Source: BP-133 sp040756995 (GTDB lineage Bacteria > Actinomycetota > Acidimicrobiia > IMCC26256 > BP-133). From it: DNA of 64,000 bases. A program made the translations under genes and the position numbers. Each line of letters starts with the position of its first letter. Position 1 is the first letter of the stretch. The notes beneath the pieces were generated by a model that did no database searches, had not been told where the DNA came from, and worked only from the letters and a program-made list of their open reading frames with translations. Of this stretch, positions 7,769 through 16,485 are shown piece by piece. The stretch is taken from positions 24,610 to 88,609 of the forward strand of contig JBFLYK010000030.1 in assembly GCA_040756995.1 (NCBI GenBank). Direction: 5' to 3'.

Positions 7769-9313
7769 ATGATGGCGCGGTCGCTCGCCGCCCGCCACGA
7801 CAAGGTCAAGGCCTTTTCCTGGGATCCGACCTACGTCGTTCGCAAACCGCGCTACCCGACGCGCTACACCATCCCTCCCCGGACCCGGGATCCGTTCCGG
7901 CACCTCCTGCGCGAGTACCTGGCCATGGAGGAGGAGAAGGACAACCGGCAGTACGGCGCCCTCGAGGACGTCATCACCCGGAGCCGCAGTCCGGAGCAGA
8001 CCCAGCCGCGGTGGATGGAGGTCCTTAAGCCGCTGCTCGGGATCGTGACCTTCGGCGAGTACGCCGCCATGAAGTGCATGACGATCATCACCGATGCGGT
8101 CGATAACCCGGAGCTCCGCCAGGGATACCTGGCCCAGATGCTCGACGAGGTCCGCCACGTCAACCAGGAATCCTACCTCCTCCGCTACCTCGCCAAGCAC
8201 GCCCCCGACCCGGCCGGCTTCAACTCGGCGCTCCAGGCGCGGGCCTACGACCCGATCTGCCGGGCCGGGAGAGCGGCCTTCGAGACGTTCCTCAACGACG
8301 ACCCGATCGCCTGCGCCCTCAACCTCCAGGTGGTGGCGGAGGCGGCCTATACCAACTCGATCTTCGTGGCCGTCACCGAGATCGCGGCCGCCAACGGCGA
8401 CCCGGCCACGCCATCGGTCTTCCTCAGCGTGCAGTCCGACGAGGCCCGGCACATGTCGAACGGCTACGCCACCTTGGCCGCGGTGCTCTCCGAACCCGAC
8501 AACATCCCCCTTCTCCAGGAGGACTTCGACGCCGCCTTCTGGCGCCAGCACGTCTTCCTCGACAACTTCCTCGGCGCGGTCTACGACTACTTCCCCAAGG
8601 TCCGGCTCCGGCCCTACCGGGAGTACTGGGAGCAGTGGGTGTGGAACGACTGGATCGGGAGCTACGTCGAGCGGTTGAGCCCCTTCGGGCTGCAGGTGCC
8701 GCGCTGGGCGGAGCAAGCCCGCCGGAACGTCATGTGGGGCGGGCACACGCTGGCCATGCTGTCCCACGCGCTGTGGCCGATCCACCACTGGCGCAGCGAC
8801 CCGATGCTCGACGAGGACTTCGAGTACCTCGAAGACCACTATCCCGGGTGGGAAGCCCTCTACGGCGGCTTCTGGCGGACGTACCGGGAGATGACCGATC
8901 CCCGCGACCGGGCGCTCCCCTACCAATTGCTCGACGAGTTGCCGTCGTTCTGCCGGGTGTGCCAGATGCCGGCGATCCTGCCCCGGCCCGACTGGGCCGA
9001 CACCCGCATCTACCGCGACCTCGACAGGGTCAAGCACGTCTTCTGTTCGGAAGCCTGTGAACTCATCTTCCGGCGGGCCCCCCACCGGTACCGGGGGAGG
9101 ACCTGGTGGGAGATCTACGACGGCATGGACCTCGCCGAGTACATCGAACGGGCCGGTCTGGTCCGGGCCGACGGGAGGACCCTGGTGGCTCAGCCGCACC
9201 TCGACACCGACGAGTCCCGGCTGTGGACGCTCGACGACATCCGCGCCGTCGGGAAGGAGATCCGGGATCCGTTGCGAGACGTGCGACTCGACGACCTCCC
9301 GGTGATCGCGTGA
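7769..9313 (+). CDS. soluble di-iron monooxygenase hydroxylase alpha subunit (MmoX/SmoX-like)
   Basis: Catalytic subunit of a bacterial multicomponent monooxygenase, 513-514 aa. All six di-iron ligands of MmoX are present in order: Glu97 (FGEY), Glu127 and His130 (DEVRH), Glu191 (AEAAYTN), Glu225 and His228 (DEARH). The active-site Thr is kept (Thr195). The segment AVTEIAAANGDPATPSVFLS is close to MmoX, as is the CRVCQMP...FCSEAC tail, pointing to the group 3 (sMMO/butane monooxygenase) side of the family. AAGGAGG lies just upstream; ATG 7772 is an alternative start. It hydroxylates methane or short alkanes/alkenes; the true substrate is not decidable. Confidence 0.92.
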   Translation: MMARSLAARHDKVKAFSWDPTYVVRKPRYPTRYTIPPRTRDPFRHLLREYLAMEEEKDNRQYGALEDVITRSRSPEQTQPRWMEVLKPLLGIVTFGEYAAMKCMTIITDAVDNPELRQGYLAQMLDEVRHVNQESYLLRYLAKHAPDPAGFNSALQARAYDPICRAGRAAFETFLNDDPIACALNLQVVAEAAYTNSIFVAVTEIAAANGDPATPSVFLSVQSDEARHMSNGYATLAAVLSEPDNIPLLQEDFDAAFWRQHVFLDNFLGAVYDYFPKVRLRPYREYWEQWVWNDWIGSYVERLSPFGLQVPRWAEQARRNVMWGGHTLAMLSHALWPIHHWRSDPMLDEDFEYLEDHYPGWEALYGGFWRTYREMTDPRDRALPYQLLDELPSFCRVCQMPAILPRPDWADTRIYRDLDRVKHVFCSEACELIFRRAPHRYRGRTWWEIYDGMDLAEYIERAGLVRADGRTLVAQPHLDTDESRLWTLDDIRAVGKEIRDPLRDVRLDDLPVIA

Positions 9314-10509
9314 GCGTGCCGGGCGGGGCACCCCGAGAGACGCCAACCCCGAGCCGGATCGGTGCCTCCCGCCTGGTGTCGTCGCTCGCGACCACGAGGG
9401 AGACCATGGTTGAGCGGCTCCTCGGCCGGCGACGGGCCGAGGCGCCCGACCCGATCGATCCGCCGGCAGACTTCTATTCGCCCCGTGAACTCACCTACGT
9501 GACGCCCGTCGGCCGGCGGCTGTCGGACTACGAGGCCTCGATCTGTCAGAACCAGCCGGATTTCGGCCAGTACGACTCGGGCGGCTGGTACCTCCTCTCC
9601 CCGGAAGGGAGGGCCCTCTTCGACGAGGGGACCACCGCCCTGCGCCACCCCAACTGGTTCGACTACCGTGACCCCTCTACCCTGTGGCAGCGCACCTATG
9701 TCCGCCAGCAGGCCGAGCAGGAGCGGGCCATCGCCGCCGCCCTGGAGACGGCCCGGATGGACGACGCCTTCGCCGACGTGGACAGTGCCTGGGCCTGCGA
9801 CATCCTGGCCCGCTACTACGAAGCCTGGGGTTGCGCCGAGTGGGGGCTGTTCCTGGCCTACACCTACCCGGTACGCGAGGCGCTGTCCGACACCCTCACC
9901 ATGGCCTTCGTGTTCGCCGCCGTTGACCATCTGCGCCATCAGCAGGCCATCGGGCTCTACTCGCTCGACCTGGAGGACGAGGTGCTGGGCTACCGGTCCG
10001 GCCTGGGGCCCGATACCTGGATCAGCGACGCGGCCCTCCAGCCGAGCCGGCGGGTCGTCGAGGGCCTCATGGCCACCGACGACTGGGGGGAGATGGTGAT
10101 CGTGACCGCCCTGCTGTTCGAGCCGCTCCTCTCGGCCTTCGTCACCAGCCAGTTCCTCCGCCGGCATGCGGCCCTCAACGGTGACATCCTCACCCCCGCG
10201 ATCATCCTGACGGCCGAGCGGGACCGGGCCCGGAACCGGGCGGCCACTGTCGCCCTCGTGGAATTGCTCCTTGGCCCGAGCGACCGGAAGGGCCGTCCCG
10301 TTCCGGCCGGCCACAACCGCGACGTCCTCCAGGACTGGATCGACCATTGGGCCCCCCTCGTCCTCGAGGCCGTCGACGCCTTCGTCCCCGTCTTCGATCT
10401 CCCGCCGGCGCGGGGTCCATCGGCCGCCGCCGCCCGAGAGCGCGTCGTGGCCGGCTGCCACGACCTCCTGTGCGACGCCGGTCTCGAACTGCCGGGGGCC
10501 GCCTCATGA
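9310..10509 (+). CDS. soluble di-iron monooxygenase hydroxylase beta subunit (MmoY-like)
   Basis: Ferritin-like beta subunit that supports the alpha subunit but lacks the metal ligands. The region FADVDSAWACDILARYYEAW...WGLFLAY (split here) and the C-terminal WIDHWAPLVLEAVDAF are typical. GTG 9310 overlaps the alpha stop as GTGA and gives 399 aa, near MmoY length. ATG 9406 is an alternative, because the first 32 residues are less conserved in character. Its stop overlaps the coupling-protein start. Confidence 0.87.
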   Translation: MSVPGGAPRETPTPSRIGASRLVSSLATTRETMVERLLGRRRAEAPDPIDPPADFYSPRELTYVTPVGRRLSDYEASICQNQPDFGQYDSGGWYLLSPEGRALFDEGTTALRHPNWFDYRDPSTLWQRTYVRQQAEQERAIAAALETARMDDAFADVDSAWACDILARYYEAWGCAEWGLFLAYTYPVREALSDTLTMAFVFAAVDHLRHQQAIGLYSLDLEDEVLGYRSGLGPDTWISDAALQPSRRVVEGLMATDDWGEMVIVTALLFEPLLSAFVTSQFLRRHAALNGDILTPAIILTAERDRARNRAATVALVELLLGPSDRKGRPVPAGHNRDVLQDWIDHWAPLVLEAVDAFVPVFDLPPARGPSAAAARERVVAGCHDLLCDAGLELPGAAS

Positions 10510-10838
10510 CCAGCGACGGAGGGCGATGGGGCGACGCCGGTCGCCAGACGGTCGGTGTGTGCCTGATGAAGACGGAAGAAGGCGAGGCGACGGTCGCCTA
10601 CCTTTCGGAACGGGCTCCACAGCTGCGGATCCAGGACCGGGGGGCCTTCTACCTGGTGGAGGGAGAAGGCGAGATCCGTATCGGCATGCCGGAGGTCAGC
10701 GAGTACCTCGGCCGCGACTTGCCGGTGCACACGTTCCTGGTCACGATGAGCAGCTACTACGGCCGCGTCCACCTCGATGAGGATGCCTTCGTCGTCTCGG
10801 CGGCCATGGATCAGCTCGAGAATCGTGACGCCTCCTGA
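10506..10838 (+). CDS. di-iron monooxygenase coupling/effector protein (MmoB-like)
   Basis: Cofactor-free regulatory component, 110 aa, that binds the hydroxylase and gates electron transfer and substrate entry. It shows the MmoB/DmpM pattern: VGVCLMKTEEGEATVAYL, a central RIQDRGAFYLVEG, and a C-terminal TFLVTMSSYYGRV. ATG 10506 overlaps the beta stop as ATGA. The position after beta and before the reductase matches X-Y-B-C operons. Confidence 0.88.
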   Translation: MTSDGGRWGDAGRQTVGVCLMKTEEGEATVAYLSERAPQLRIQDRGAFYLVEGEGEIRIGMPEVSEYLGRDLPVHTFLVTMSSYYGRVHLDEDAFVVSAAMDQLENRDAS

Positions 10839-10850
10839 GAAGGCCGGAAC

Positions 10851-11906
10851 ATGCCCCGAAGACTGAACCGGGAGGAGCCCGAACCGGCCGGCCTCGACAC
10901 GGCGCACCGGATCACGATGCTGCCCCAACGCGAGGAGTTCCCGGCCCACCCCGACGAAGACCTGCTCACCGCCGCGCTGCGTAGCGGTCGCCAGGTGATG
11001 TACGGCTGCCGGCACGGCAACTGCGGGACGTGCCTCCATCGGCTCGTCGACGGCGAGGTCGTCGAGGCCGTCACATCCCCCTACGTGCTCTCCGCGGACG
11101 CCCGGGACCAGGGAGCGATCCTGCTCTGTTCCACCTACGCCCGCAGCGACGTGACGATCGAGAGTTCCGAGGCGGACGTCCTCGCCGAGGACATCGAGGT
11201 CATCCCGCCGGAGCAACGGATGGCAGAGGTGCGGTCCACCTCCGGCGTCACACCGTCGGTCGTGGAACTCCGGGTCGCGCTCGACAGGCCGCTGTCGTTC
11301 CGGGCCGGCCAGTACGTCGAGGTCTGGGTGCCCGGCAGTGACTGCCGCCGCTCGTTGTCCATCGCCAGTGCCCCGGCGGAAGCCGACGAGCTGAGCTTCG
11401 TCGTGCGGATGCGACCGGGAGGCCGCTTCGCCTCGGCGCTCGCCGGAATCCGGCCCGGCGACACCCTGCGGCTCCAGGGGCCGTTCGGCCATTTCCACTT
11501 CCGCGATTCGGGCCGGCCGGCGGTGATGGCGGCGCTCGGAACCGGGATCGCCCCGATCCTGTCGATCATCCTCGACGTCGTGAAGGCGGCGGGCCCTCCG
11601 CTCGCGCTGTACTACGGCGGAGCCGCCGACGAGCGGCCCTACGTGGAAGAACTCGAACGTCTGGCGGCGGCCACCCCCCACTTCTCCCTCCACTTTGCAC
11701 CGCCGCCCCGCAACGGTTCGAACGAGATCGGAATGCTGACCCAGCTCCTCGCCGGCCGGCTCCGGGACGGGTCATCGCACGATGCCTACGTCGCCGGGCT
11801 GCCGCCGATGTGTGACGCCCTCTGCGCTTTGCTGGCGGCCAAGGGCACGCCGGAACGCCACGTCCACGTCGAGCGCTTCTATCCCGCCGAACCGACCCGG
11901 CGATGA
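10851..11906 (+). CDS. di-iron monooxygenase reductase (2Fe-2S/FAD, MmoC-like)
   Basis: NAD(P)H reductase of 351 aa feeding the hydroxylase. An N-terminal plant-type ferredoxin domain has Cys53, Cys58, Cys61 (CRHGNCGTC) and Cys93. An FAD domain has RRSLSIASAP, and an NAD domain has ALGTGIAPI and a final CDALCALL. It is the last gene of the operon: a strong hairpin starts two bases after its stop. No gamma subunit (MmoZ) follows. Confidence 0.9.
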   Translation: MPRRLNREEPEPAGLDTAHRITMLPQREEFPAHPDEDLLTAALRSGRQVMYGCRHGNCGTCLHRLVDGEVVEAVTSPYVLSADARDQGAILLCSTYARSDVTIESSEADVLAEDIEVIPPEQRMAEVRSTSGVTPSVVELRVALDRPLSFRAGQYVEVWVPGSDCRRSLSIASAPAEADELSFVVRMRPGGRFASALAGIRPGDTLRLQGPFGHFHFRDSGRPAVMAALGTGIAPILSIILDVVKAAGPPLALYYGGAADERPYVEELERLAAATPHFSLHFAPPPRNGSNEIGMLTQLLAGRLRDGSSHDAYVAGLPPMCDALCALLAAKGTPERHVHVERFYPAEPTRR

Positions 11907-11907
11907 G

Positions 11908-11940
11908 ACGGGTCCCGGTCGCCGAGCGACCGGGACCCGT
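11908..11940. terminator. hairpin terminator between the monooxygenase and cox-like operons
   Basis: A perfect 15-bp stem (ACGGGTCCCGGTCGC) with a CGA loop starts right after the reductase stop. It can end transcription from both convergent operons. Confidence 0.85.
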
Positions 11941-11970
11941 TCTCGGTGCGTCCGACGGTTTCCGGGATGG

Positions 11971-12795
11971 TCAGGCCACCCCCGCCTCCTGGAGGGCCCG
12001 GCGGACGAGCACCCTGGCCAGGTGACGGCGGTAGGCCGCGTCGGCATTCAGGTCGGTGACCGGGTCGGTACCCTCGCCCGCCTGCTCCGCCGCCTCGGCC
12101 GCCGAGGCGCCCTGACGGAGAGCCTGCTCCACCAGCCGGGCCCGCAACGGCGTCGGACCCATGTTGACGAGCGCCACGCCAGTGGTCCCGTTGTGGACGG
12201 CGGCCACCCCGACGATGGCCCAGTCGAGCGCCCGACGGTTGAACTTCTGATACGACCAGCCGGCGCCCGCCATCTTCGGTACCCGCACCTCGACGAGCAT
12301 CTCGTCGGGCGCGAGCGCCGTCTCGAGGAATCCCGAGAAGAAGTCCACGGCCGGGATGTCCCTGGCGCCGCCCGGACCCTTGGCCACCAACGTGGCGCCG
12401 AGGGCCACCATCACAGCCGGAAGGTCGGCGGCCGGGTCGCCGTGGGCCAGCGATCCTCCCAGCGTGCCGCGATGGCGGACCTGGGGGTCGCCGACCAGAC
12501 CGGCGACGTGGGCCAGAAGCGGGACCTCGGCCCGGAGGAGCTCGCTCGTCTCGAGATCATGGTGCCGGGTGAGCGCCCCGATGGCCACCTGGTCGCCGTC
12601 CTCCCAGATGTAGGACTGTTCCCGCACCCCGGCGACGTCGATCAACACCGTCGGTGACGCCAGCCGGAACTTCATGAGCGGGATCAGCGAGTGGCCGCCG
12701 GCCAGGAGCTTGGCGTCATCGCCGTGCTCCGAGAGCAGGGCGATCGCCTCCTCCGTCGAGGAGGCGCGAACGTAGTCGAACGGTGCCGGGATCAT
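11971..12795 (-). CDS. CO-dehydrogenase-family medium (FAD) subunit
   Basis: FAD-binding subunit of a molybdenum hydroxylase (CoxM/XdhB type), 274 aa, carrying electrons from the Fe-S subunit to an acceptor. It begins MIPAPFDYVRASS and has the FAD motifs LLAGGHSLIP (near residue 40) and HRGTLGGSLAHGDPAADLPA (near 105-125). ATG 12795 overlaps the large-subunit stop. It is last of an S-L-M operon, the order usual for form II enzymes. Confidence 0.9.
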   Translation of the reverse strand: MIPAPFDYVRASSTEEAIALLSEHGDDAKLLAGGHSLIPLMKFRLASPTVLIDVAGVREQSYIWEDGDQVAIGALTRHHDLETSELLRAEVPLLAHVAGLVGDPQVRHRGTLGGSLAHGDPAADLPAVMVALGATLVAKGPGGARDIPAVDFFSGFLETALAPDEMLVEVRVPKMAGAGWSYQKFNRRALDWAIVGVAAVHNGTTGVALVNMGPTPLRARLVEQALRQGASAAEAAEQAGEGTDPVTDLNADAAYRRHLARVLVRRALQEAGVA

Positions 12796-15152
12796 GCCGT
12801 GCGCTCCTTTGCGGCCTGGATCGCCTGCCACACCCGGTGCGGGGAGGCAGGCATTCGGACGTCGGTCACGCCGAACGGGGTCAGCGCGTCGACGATGGCG
12901 TTCACGACCGCCTGGGCAGCGGCGATCGTGCCGGCCTCCCCGACGCCCTTCGACCCGAGCGGATTCGAGGTCGTGGGGGTGACGGTGGAATCCGTCGTCA
13001 GGCCCGGGACCTCGGCGGCGGACGGGACGAGGTAGTCGGCCAACGTCGACGTCAGGAGGTTCCCGTCCTCGTCGTAGACCGCTTCCTCGAACAGCGCCTG
13101 GCCCACGCCCTGGACCACTCCGCCGTGGACCTGCCCTTCCACGATCATCGGGTTCACCTGGTTGCCACAGTCGTCGACAGCCACGTACTTGACGAGGTCG
13201 ACCTTGCCGGTCTCCTCGTCGACCTCGACGACACAGGCGTGGGTCCCGAACGGGAACGTGAAGTTCGCCGGGTCGAACGACACCTGGGCCCGGAGGTTCG
13301 GCTCCATCCCGTCAGGGAGGTTGTGGGCGGTGAAGGCACCGAAGGCCACCGCCTGGATGGGCAGGGTCCGATCGGGTGATCCCTTGACGGAGAAGCTGCC
13401 GTTCGTGAACTCGAGGTCGTCTTCTCCCACCTCCATCTGATGAGCGGCGATGGCCAGGGCCTTGGCCAGCACCTTGTCGGTGGCCATCGCCACTGCTGCT
13501 CCCCCGACCGCCAGCGACCGGCTCCCGTACGTGTCGAGACCCATCGGGGAAACGGCGGTGTCGGAGTGGAGGACGTCGACGTCGTCGACCGCGATACCGA
13601 ACCGGTCGGAGACGATCTGGGCCCAGGAGGTTTCGTGGCCCTGCCCGTGGGGGGAGGTGCCCGTGACCACTTCGGCCTTCCCGGTCGGCAGCAGGGCCAC
13701 GGTGGCCGACTCCCAGCCGCCGGCGCCATAGCGGAGAGCGGCGAGGACCCGGCTGGGGCCGATCCCGCAGATCTCGACGTAGGTCGACAGGCCGACCCCC
13801 AGGTGCTTCGTCGACCCGGTCTGCTTCCGGGTCGCCTGCTCCTTGCGGAGCACCTCGTAGTCGACGAGCTCCAGGGCCCGGTCCAGGGTGAGGGCGTAGT
13901 TGCCGCTGTCGTAGACGAGCCCGGCGCAGGTCTCATAGGGGAACCGGTCGGGCCCGATGTAGTTCCGCCGGCGGATGTCGGCCGGGTCGAGGCCCATCAC
14001 GCGGGCCAGGGTGTCCATCGCCCGCTCGATGGCGTAGCTCGCTTCGGGGCGGCCGGCGCCGCGGTAGGCGTCGGTCGGCGTCTTCGTCGTGAAGACGGAC
14101 GTGCAGGAGAACGAGTAGGCCCCGATGTCGTAGACACCGTGGTAGAGGAAGCCGCCGAGGAGCGGAACGCCCGGCGTGACCAGCTGGAGGTAGGCGCCCA
14201 TGTCGGCCAGGAGCCGCACGCGGGCGGCCTGGACCTTCCCCGACTCGTCGGCGGCCAGCTCGATCTCCTGGATCTGGCCGCGGCCGTGGGTGGTGGCCTG
14301 GGCGTTCTCGCTGCGCTCCTCGGTCCAGCGCACCGGCCGCCGGAGGCGCCGGGCGAGAGCGAGGCACAGCGCCTCTTCGGCGTAGACGTTGAGCTTCGAA
14401 CCGAACCCGCCGCCCACGGAGGGAACGATGACGCGGATCTTCGTCTCTGCGACCCCCACGGTGAGGCCGAGCATCACCTTGAGGATGTGGGGCACCTGCG
14501 TCGAGGAGTAGACGGTGTAGTCGCCGCCGTAGGGGGCGGGGACCACGCAGACGCCGCGGGGCTCCATGGCCGAAGGAACGAGCCGCTGCTGGACGTACCG
14601 CTCCTTCACCACATGGGCGGCACCGGCGAACGCCTCGTCAACCTTGGCCTCGTCCGGCTTCAGGTCCCAGGTGTAGGCCCGGTTGGTGCCGAGGTCGTCA
14701 TGGAGGACGACCCGGTCGGAGAGCGCGTCCTCGAGGTCGATGACGGCCGGCAGGACCTCGTAGTCGACTTCGATGGCCGCCAGGGCATCCTTCGCCGCCA
14801 CCTTCGAGTCGGCGACGACCACCGCCACCGCCTCGCCGACGTAGCAGGCCTTCTCCACGGCAACGGGGAAGTGCGCCGGGTTCTTCATGTCCTCGGTGAC
14901 GGCCCAGGCGCACGGCAGCGGGCCTGCCCACTCGTCCCGCAGGTCGGCGCCGGTCAGGACGCCCACGACCCCGGGACGACTCTGCGCCTCCGAGGTGTCG
15001 ATGGAGCGGATGCGGGCGTGGGCATGGGGGCTGCGCAGCAGGGCGACATGGAGGGCCCCGGGTACGGCGAGGTCGTCAACGTACTTCGCCTCCCCGGTGA
15101 GGAGGGGTGCATCCTCGCGGCGGGGGATCCGCTCCCCCATCACCGGGCTCAC
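12792..15152 (-). CDS. CO-dehydrogenase-like molybdenum subunit (form II)
   Basis: Large molybdopterin subunit of 786 aa. The active-site loop reads AYRGAGR, the form II signature, rather than the AYXCSFR of form I, which is the type with proven CO oxidation. GGGFGSK and QGHETSWAQI binding motifs and a C-terminal GVGEAG with the catalytic Glu are present. GTG 15152 overlaps the small-subunit stop. Form II enzymes include slow CO oxidisers and aldehyde or purine hydroxylases, so the substrate is open. In this context an aldehyde-oxidising role behind the monooxygenases is also possible. Confidence 0.9.
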   Translation of the reverse strand: MSPVMGERIPRREDAPLLTGEAKYVDDLAVPGALHVALLRSPHAHARIRSIDTSEAQSRPGVVGVLTGADLRDEWAGPLPCAWAVTEDMKNPAHFPVAVEKACYVGEAVAVVVADSKVAAKDALAAIEVDYEVLPAVIDLEDALSDRVVLHDDLGTNRAYTWDLKPDEAKVDEAFAGAAHVVKERYVQQRLVPSAMEPRGVCVVPAPYGGDYTVYSSTQVPHILKVMLGLTVGVAETKIRVIVPSVGGGFGSKLNVYAEEALCLALARRLRRPVRWTEERSENAQATTHGRGQIQEIELAADESGKVQAARVRLLADMGAYLQLVTPGVPLLGGFLYHGVYDIGAYSFSCTSVFTTKTPTDAYRGAGRPEASYAIERAMDTLARVMGLDPADIRRRNYIGPDRFPYETCAGLVYDSGNYALTLDRALELVDYEVLRKEQATRKQTGSTKHLGVGLSTYVEICGIGPSRVLAALRYGAGGWESATVALLPTGKAEVVTGTSPHGQGHETSWAQIVSDRFGIAVDDVDVLHSDTAVSPMGLDTYGSRSLAVGGAAVAMATDKVLAKALAIAAHQMEVGEDDLEFTNGSFSVKGSPDRTLPIQAVAFGAFTAHNLPDGMEPNLRAQVSFDPANFTFPFGTHACVVEVDEETGKVDLVKYVAVDDCGNQVNPMIVEGQVHGGVVQGVGQALFEEAVYDEDGNLLTSTLADYLVPSAAEVPGLTTDSTVTPTTSNPLGSKGVGEAGTIAAAQAVVNAIVDALTPFGVTDVRMPASPHRVWQAIQAAKERTA

Positions 15153-15616
15153 GGCCGGCTCCCGTTGCCGGCCGCGGCAAGAACGGCCTTGACGATGTTG
15201 TGGTAGCCGGTGCAGCGGCACAGGTTGCCCTCGAGCCCAGACCGGATCTCGGCCTCCGTGGGGTTGGGCACCTCGGCGAGGAGCGAGACCGAGGCCATGA
15301 CCATGCCCGCCGTGCAGTAGCCGCACTGGAGGCCGTGGTGCTCGTGGAAGGCCTGCTGTACCGGGTGGAATTTCCCGTCGGTGGCAAGGCCCTCGATCGT
15401 GGTGAGGCTCGCGCCGTCGGCCTGGACGGCGAACATCGTGCAGGACTTCACCGACTCCCCGCCCACGAGCACGGTGCACGCACCGCACGACGTCGTGTCG
15501 CAGCCGATCTTCGTTCCGGTGAGCCCCACGACGTCGCGCAGGTAGGCGACAAGCAGCGTTCTCGGTTCGACGTCGTGTTCGTACGACGTCCCGTTGACGG
15601 TCATCGAGACCCGCAT
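15149..15616 (-). CDS. CO-dehydrogenase-family small Fe-S subunit
   Basis: Two-[2Fe-2S] subunit, 155 aa. The proximal plant-type cluster Cys are 39, 44, 47 and 59 (GCDTTSCGACTVL...SC). The distal cluster Cys are 98, 101, 133 and 135 (CGYC, NLCRC). The start ATG 15616 is preceded by AGGAAGGG; ATG 15604 is a shorter option. A 7-2-7 operator copy lies 65 bp upstream. Confidence 0.93.
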   Translation of the reverse strand: MRVSMTVNGTSYEHDVEPRTLLVAYLRDVVGLTGTKIGCDTTSCGACTVLVGGESVKSCTMFAVQADGASLTTIEGLATDGKFHPVQQAFHEHHGLQCGYCTAGMVMASVSLLAEVPNPTEAEIRSGLEGNLCRCTGYHNIVKAVLAAAGNGSRP

Positions 15617-15680
15617 CGGTACCGCCCTTCCTGTCTGGTCGTTGTCCAGCGCATCGTGAAACGGTTCCGGACGGAAGCCC

Positions 15681-15696
15681 ACCCCCGTTTGGAGGT
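15681..15696. promoter_or_regulatory. 7-2-7 palindrome (imperfect) ahead of the cox-like operon
   Basis: ACCCCCG-TT-TGGAGGT. One half-site is perfect and the other has two changes. It lies between coxSLM-like genes (minus) and the small plus-strand gene at 15761. Confidence 0.5.
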
Positions 15697-15760
15697 GTCC
15701 TCTTGCCCGGCGCCTTGCCAAGATCCCGGGCGAAAGGCATCGACCGGGAAGGACGGGGAC

Positions 15761-15934
15761 ATGGCACTGACAGCCGACGAGGAGCAGGCCTTCGCGCAGC
15801 TGGCCGCGGCGCTGACCGCCGGTTCGACACAGACGCCACCGGAACGGCGCCGGCCGGCAGGTTGGCTCTTCGTGGTGATCGCTCTGATCTGCGTCCTGGC
15901 CGCGGCATGCCTGACGGCCTCGATCTGGCTGTGA
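15761..15934 (+). CDS. 57-aa membrane protein, DUF3040-like
   Basis: Small protein MALTADEEQAFAQLAAALTA followed by a Pro/Arg linker and one C-terminal helix (WLFVVIALICVLAAACLTA). The N-terminal 'L(S/T)xDEEQ' start plus a membrane anchor resembles actinobacterial DUF3040 proteins. GGAAGGA precedes ATG 15761. Its stop overlaps the GTG of the cupin gene. Role unknown. Confidence 0.6.
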   Translation: MALTADEEQAFAQLAAALTAGSTQTPPERRRPAGWLFVVIALICVLAAACLTASIWL

Positions 15935-16485
15935 CCCCTCCGGAGGACTCCAATCCGCCCTCGGCTCCCGGTGGGAGAGGGCGCCGCAGCTTCCTCACCG
16001 GCCTTGGGGCGGCGGTAGCGGGAGGGTTCCTCGCCTCGATCGGCGATGCGATGGGAAGGACCTTCGGGCCGGACCGCCGGAGCTGGCCCGCCGCCGGGGC
16101 CAGTCCCGCCTCGGGATTCTCGCGTTCCGGCCTCGGCCGGGGTGTCGTCACCCGGGGCGCCTCCATCGGTGTGAGGGAGGCAACCGACGTGGTGGTCGAC
16201 GCCGTGACGATCGAGCCCGGTGGCCAGACCGGCTGGCACACCCATCCTGGTCCAGAAGTCCTCGTCGTGACCCGTGGCGTCCTGACCTTCCGCCGTTCCG
16301 ACGGGAAGACCTGCCTGACGGAACAGGTCCGTGCCGGTCAGGCCTTCGTGGGAGCGGCGGCCGGTGAACTCCACGCCGCCCACAACGAGGGCGCCGAAGA
16401 CACCGAGTTCGTCGTCACCTTCTTCGACGTCCCGCCGGGCGACCCGCCGAGGCAGGACGCCGACCCGCCGTCTGGCTGCCCGTGA
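15931..16485 (+). CDS. Tat-exported cupin-domain protein
   Basis: 184 aa. A twin-arginine signal is visible (GRRSFLTGLGAAVAGGFLAS, residues ~12-31). A cupin barrel follows with TGWHTHPGPEVLVVTRG, which carries two His and the Glu of motif 1, and a second motif ending GELHAAHN. Such domains often bind a metal and act as small dioxygenases or sensors. It starts at GTG overlapping the previous stop. Its 3' end overlaps a convergent minus-strand gene by 71 bp. Confidence 0.75.
   Translation: MTPPEDSNPPSAPGGRGRRSFLTGLGAAVAGGFLASIGDAMGRTFGPDRRSWPAAGASPASGFSRSGLGRGVVTRGASIGVREATDVVVDAVTIEPGGQTGWHTHPGPEVLVVTRGVLTFRRSDGKTCLTEQVRAGQAFVGAAAGELHAAHNEGAEDTEFVVTFFDVPPGDPPRQDADPPSGCP

Noticed and set aside
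7769..9313. Naming the soluble monooxygenase as methane monooxygenase (mmoX)
   Set aside because: Ligands and motifs fit the MmoX side of the family, but substrate range cannot be read from sequence and the gamma subunit is missing.
12792..15152. Assignment as a proven aerobic CO dehydrogenase (form I)
   Set aside because: The active-site loop is AYRGAGR (form II) and the order is S-L-M, so CO oxidation cannot be claimed.
12783..15206. Plus-strand open frames opposite the CODH-like large subunit
   Set aside because: Gly/Asp/Val-rich antisense sequence without motifs; the minus strand carries the full molybdenum subunit.
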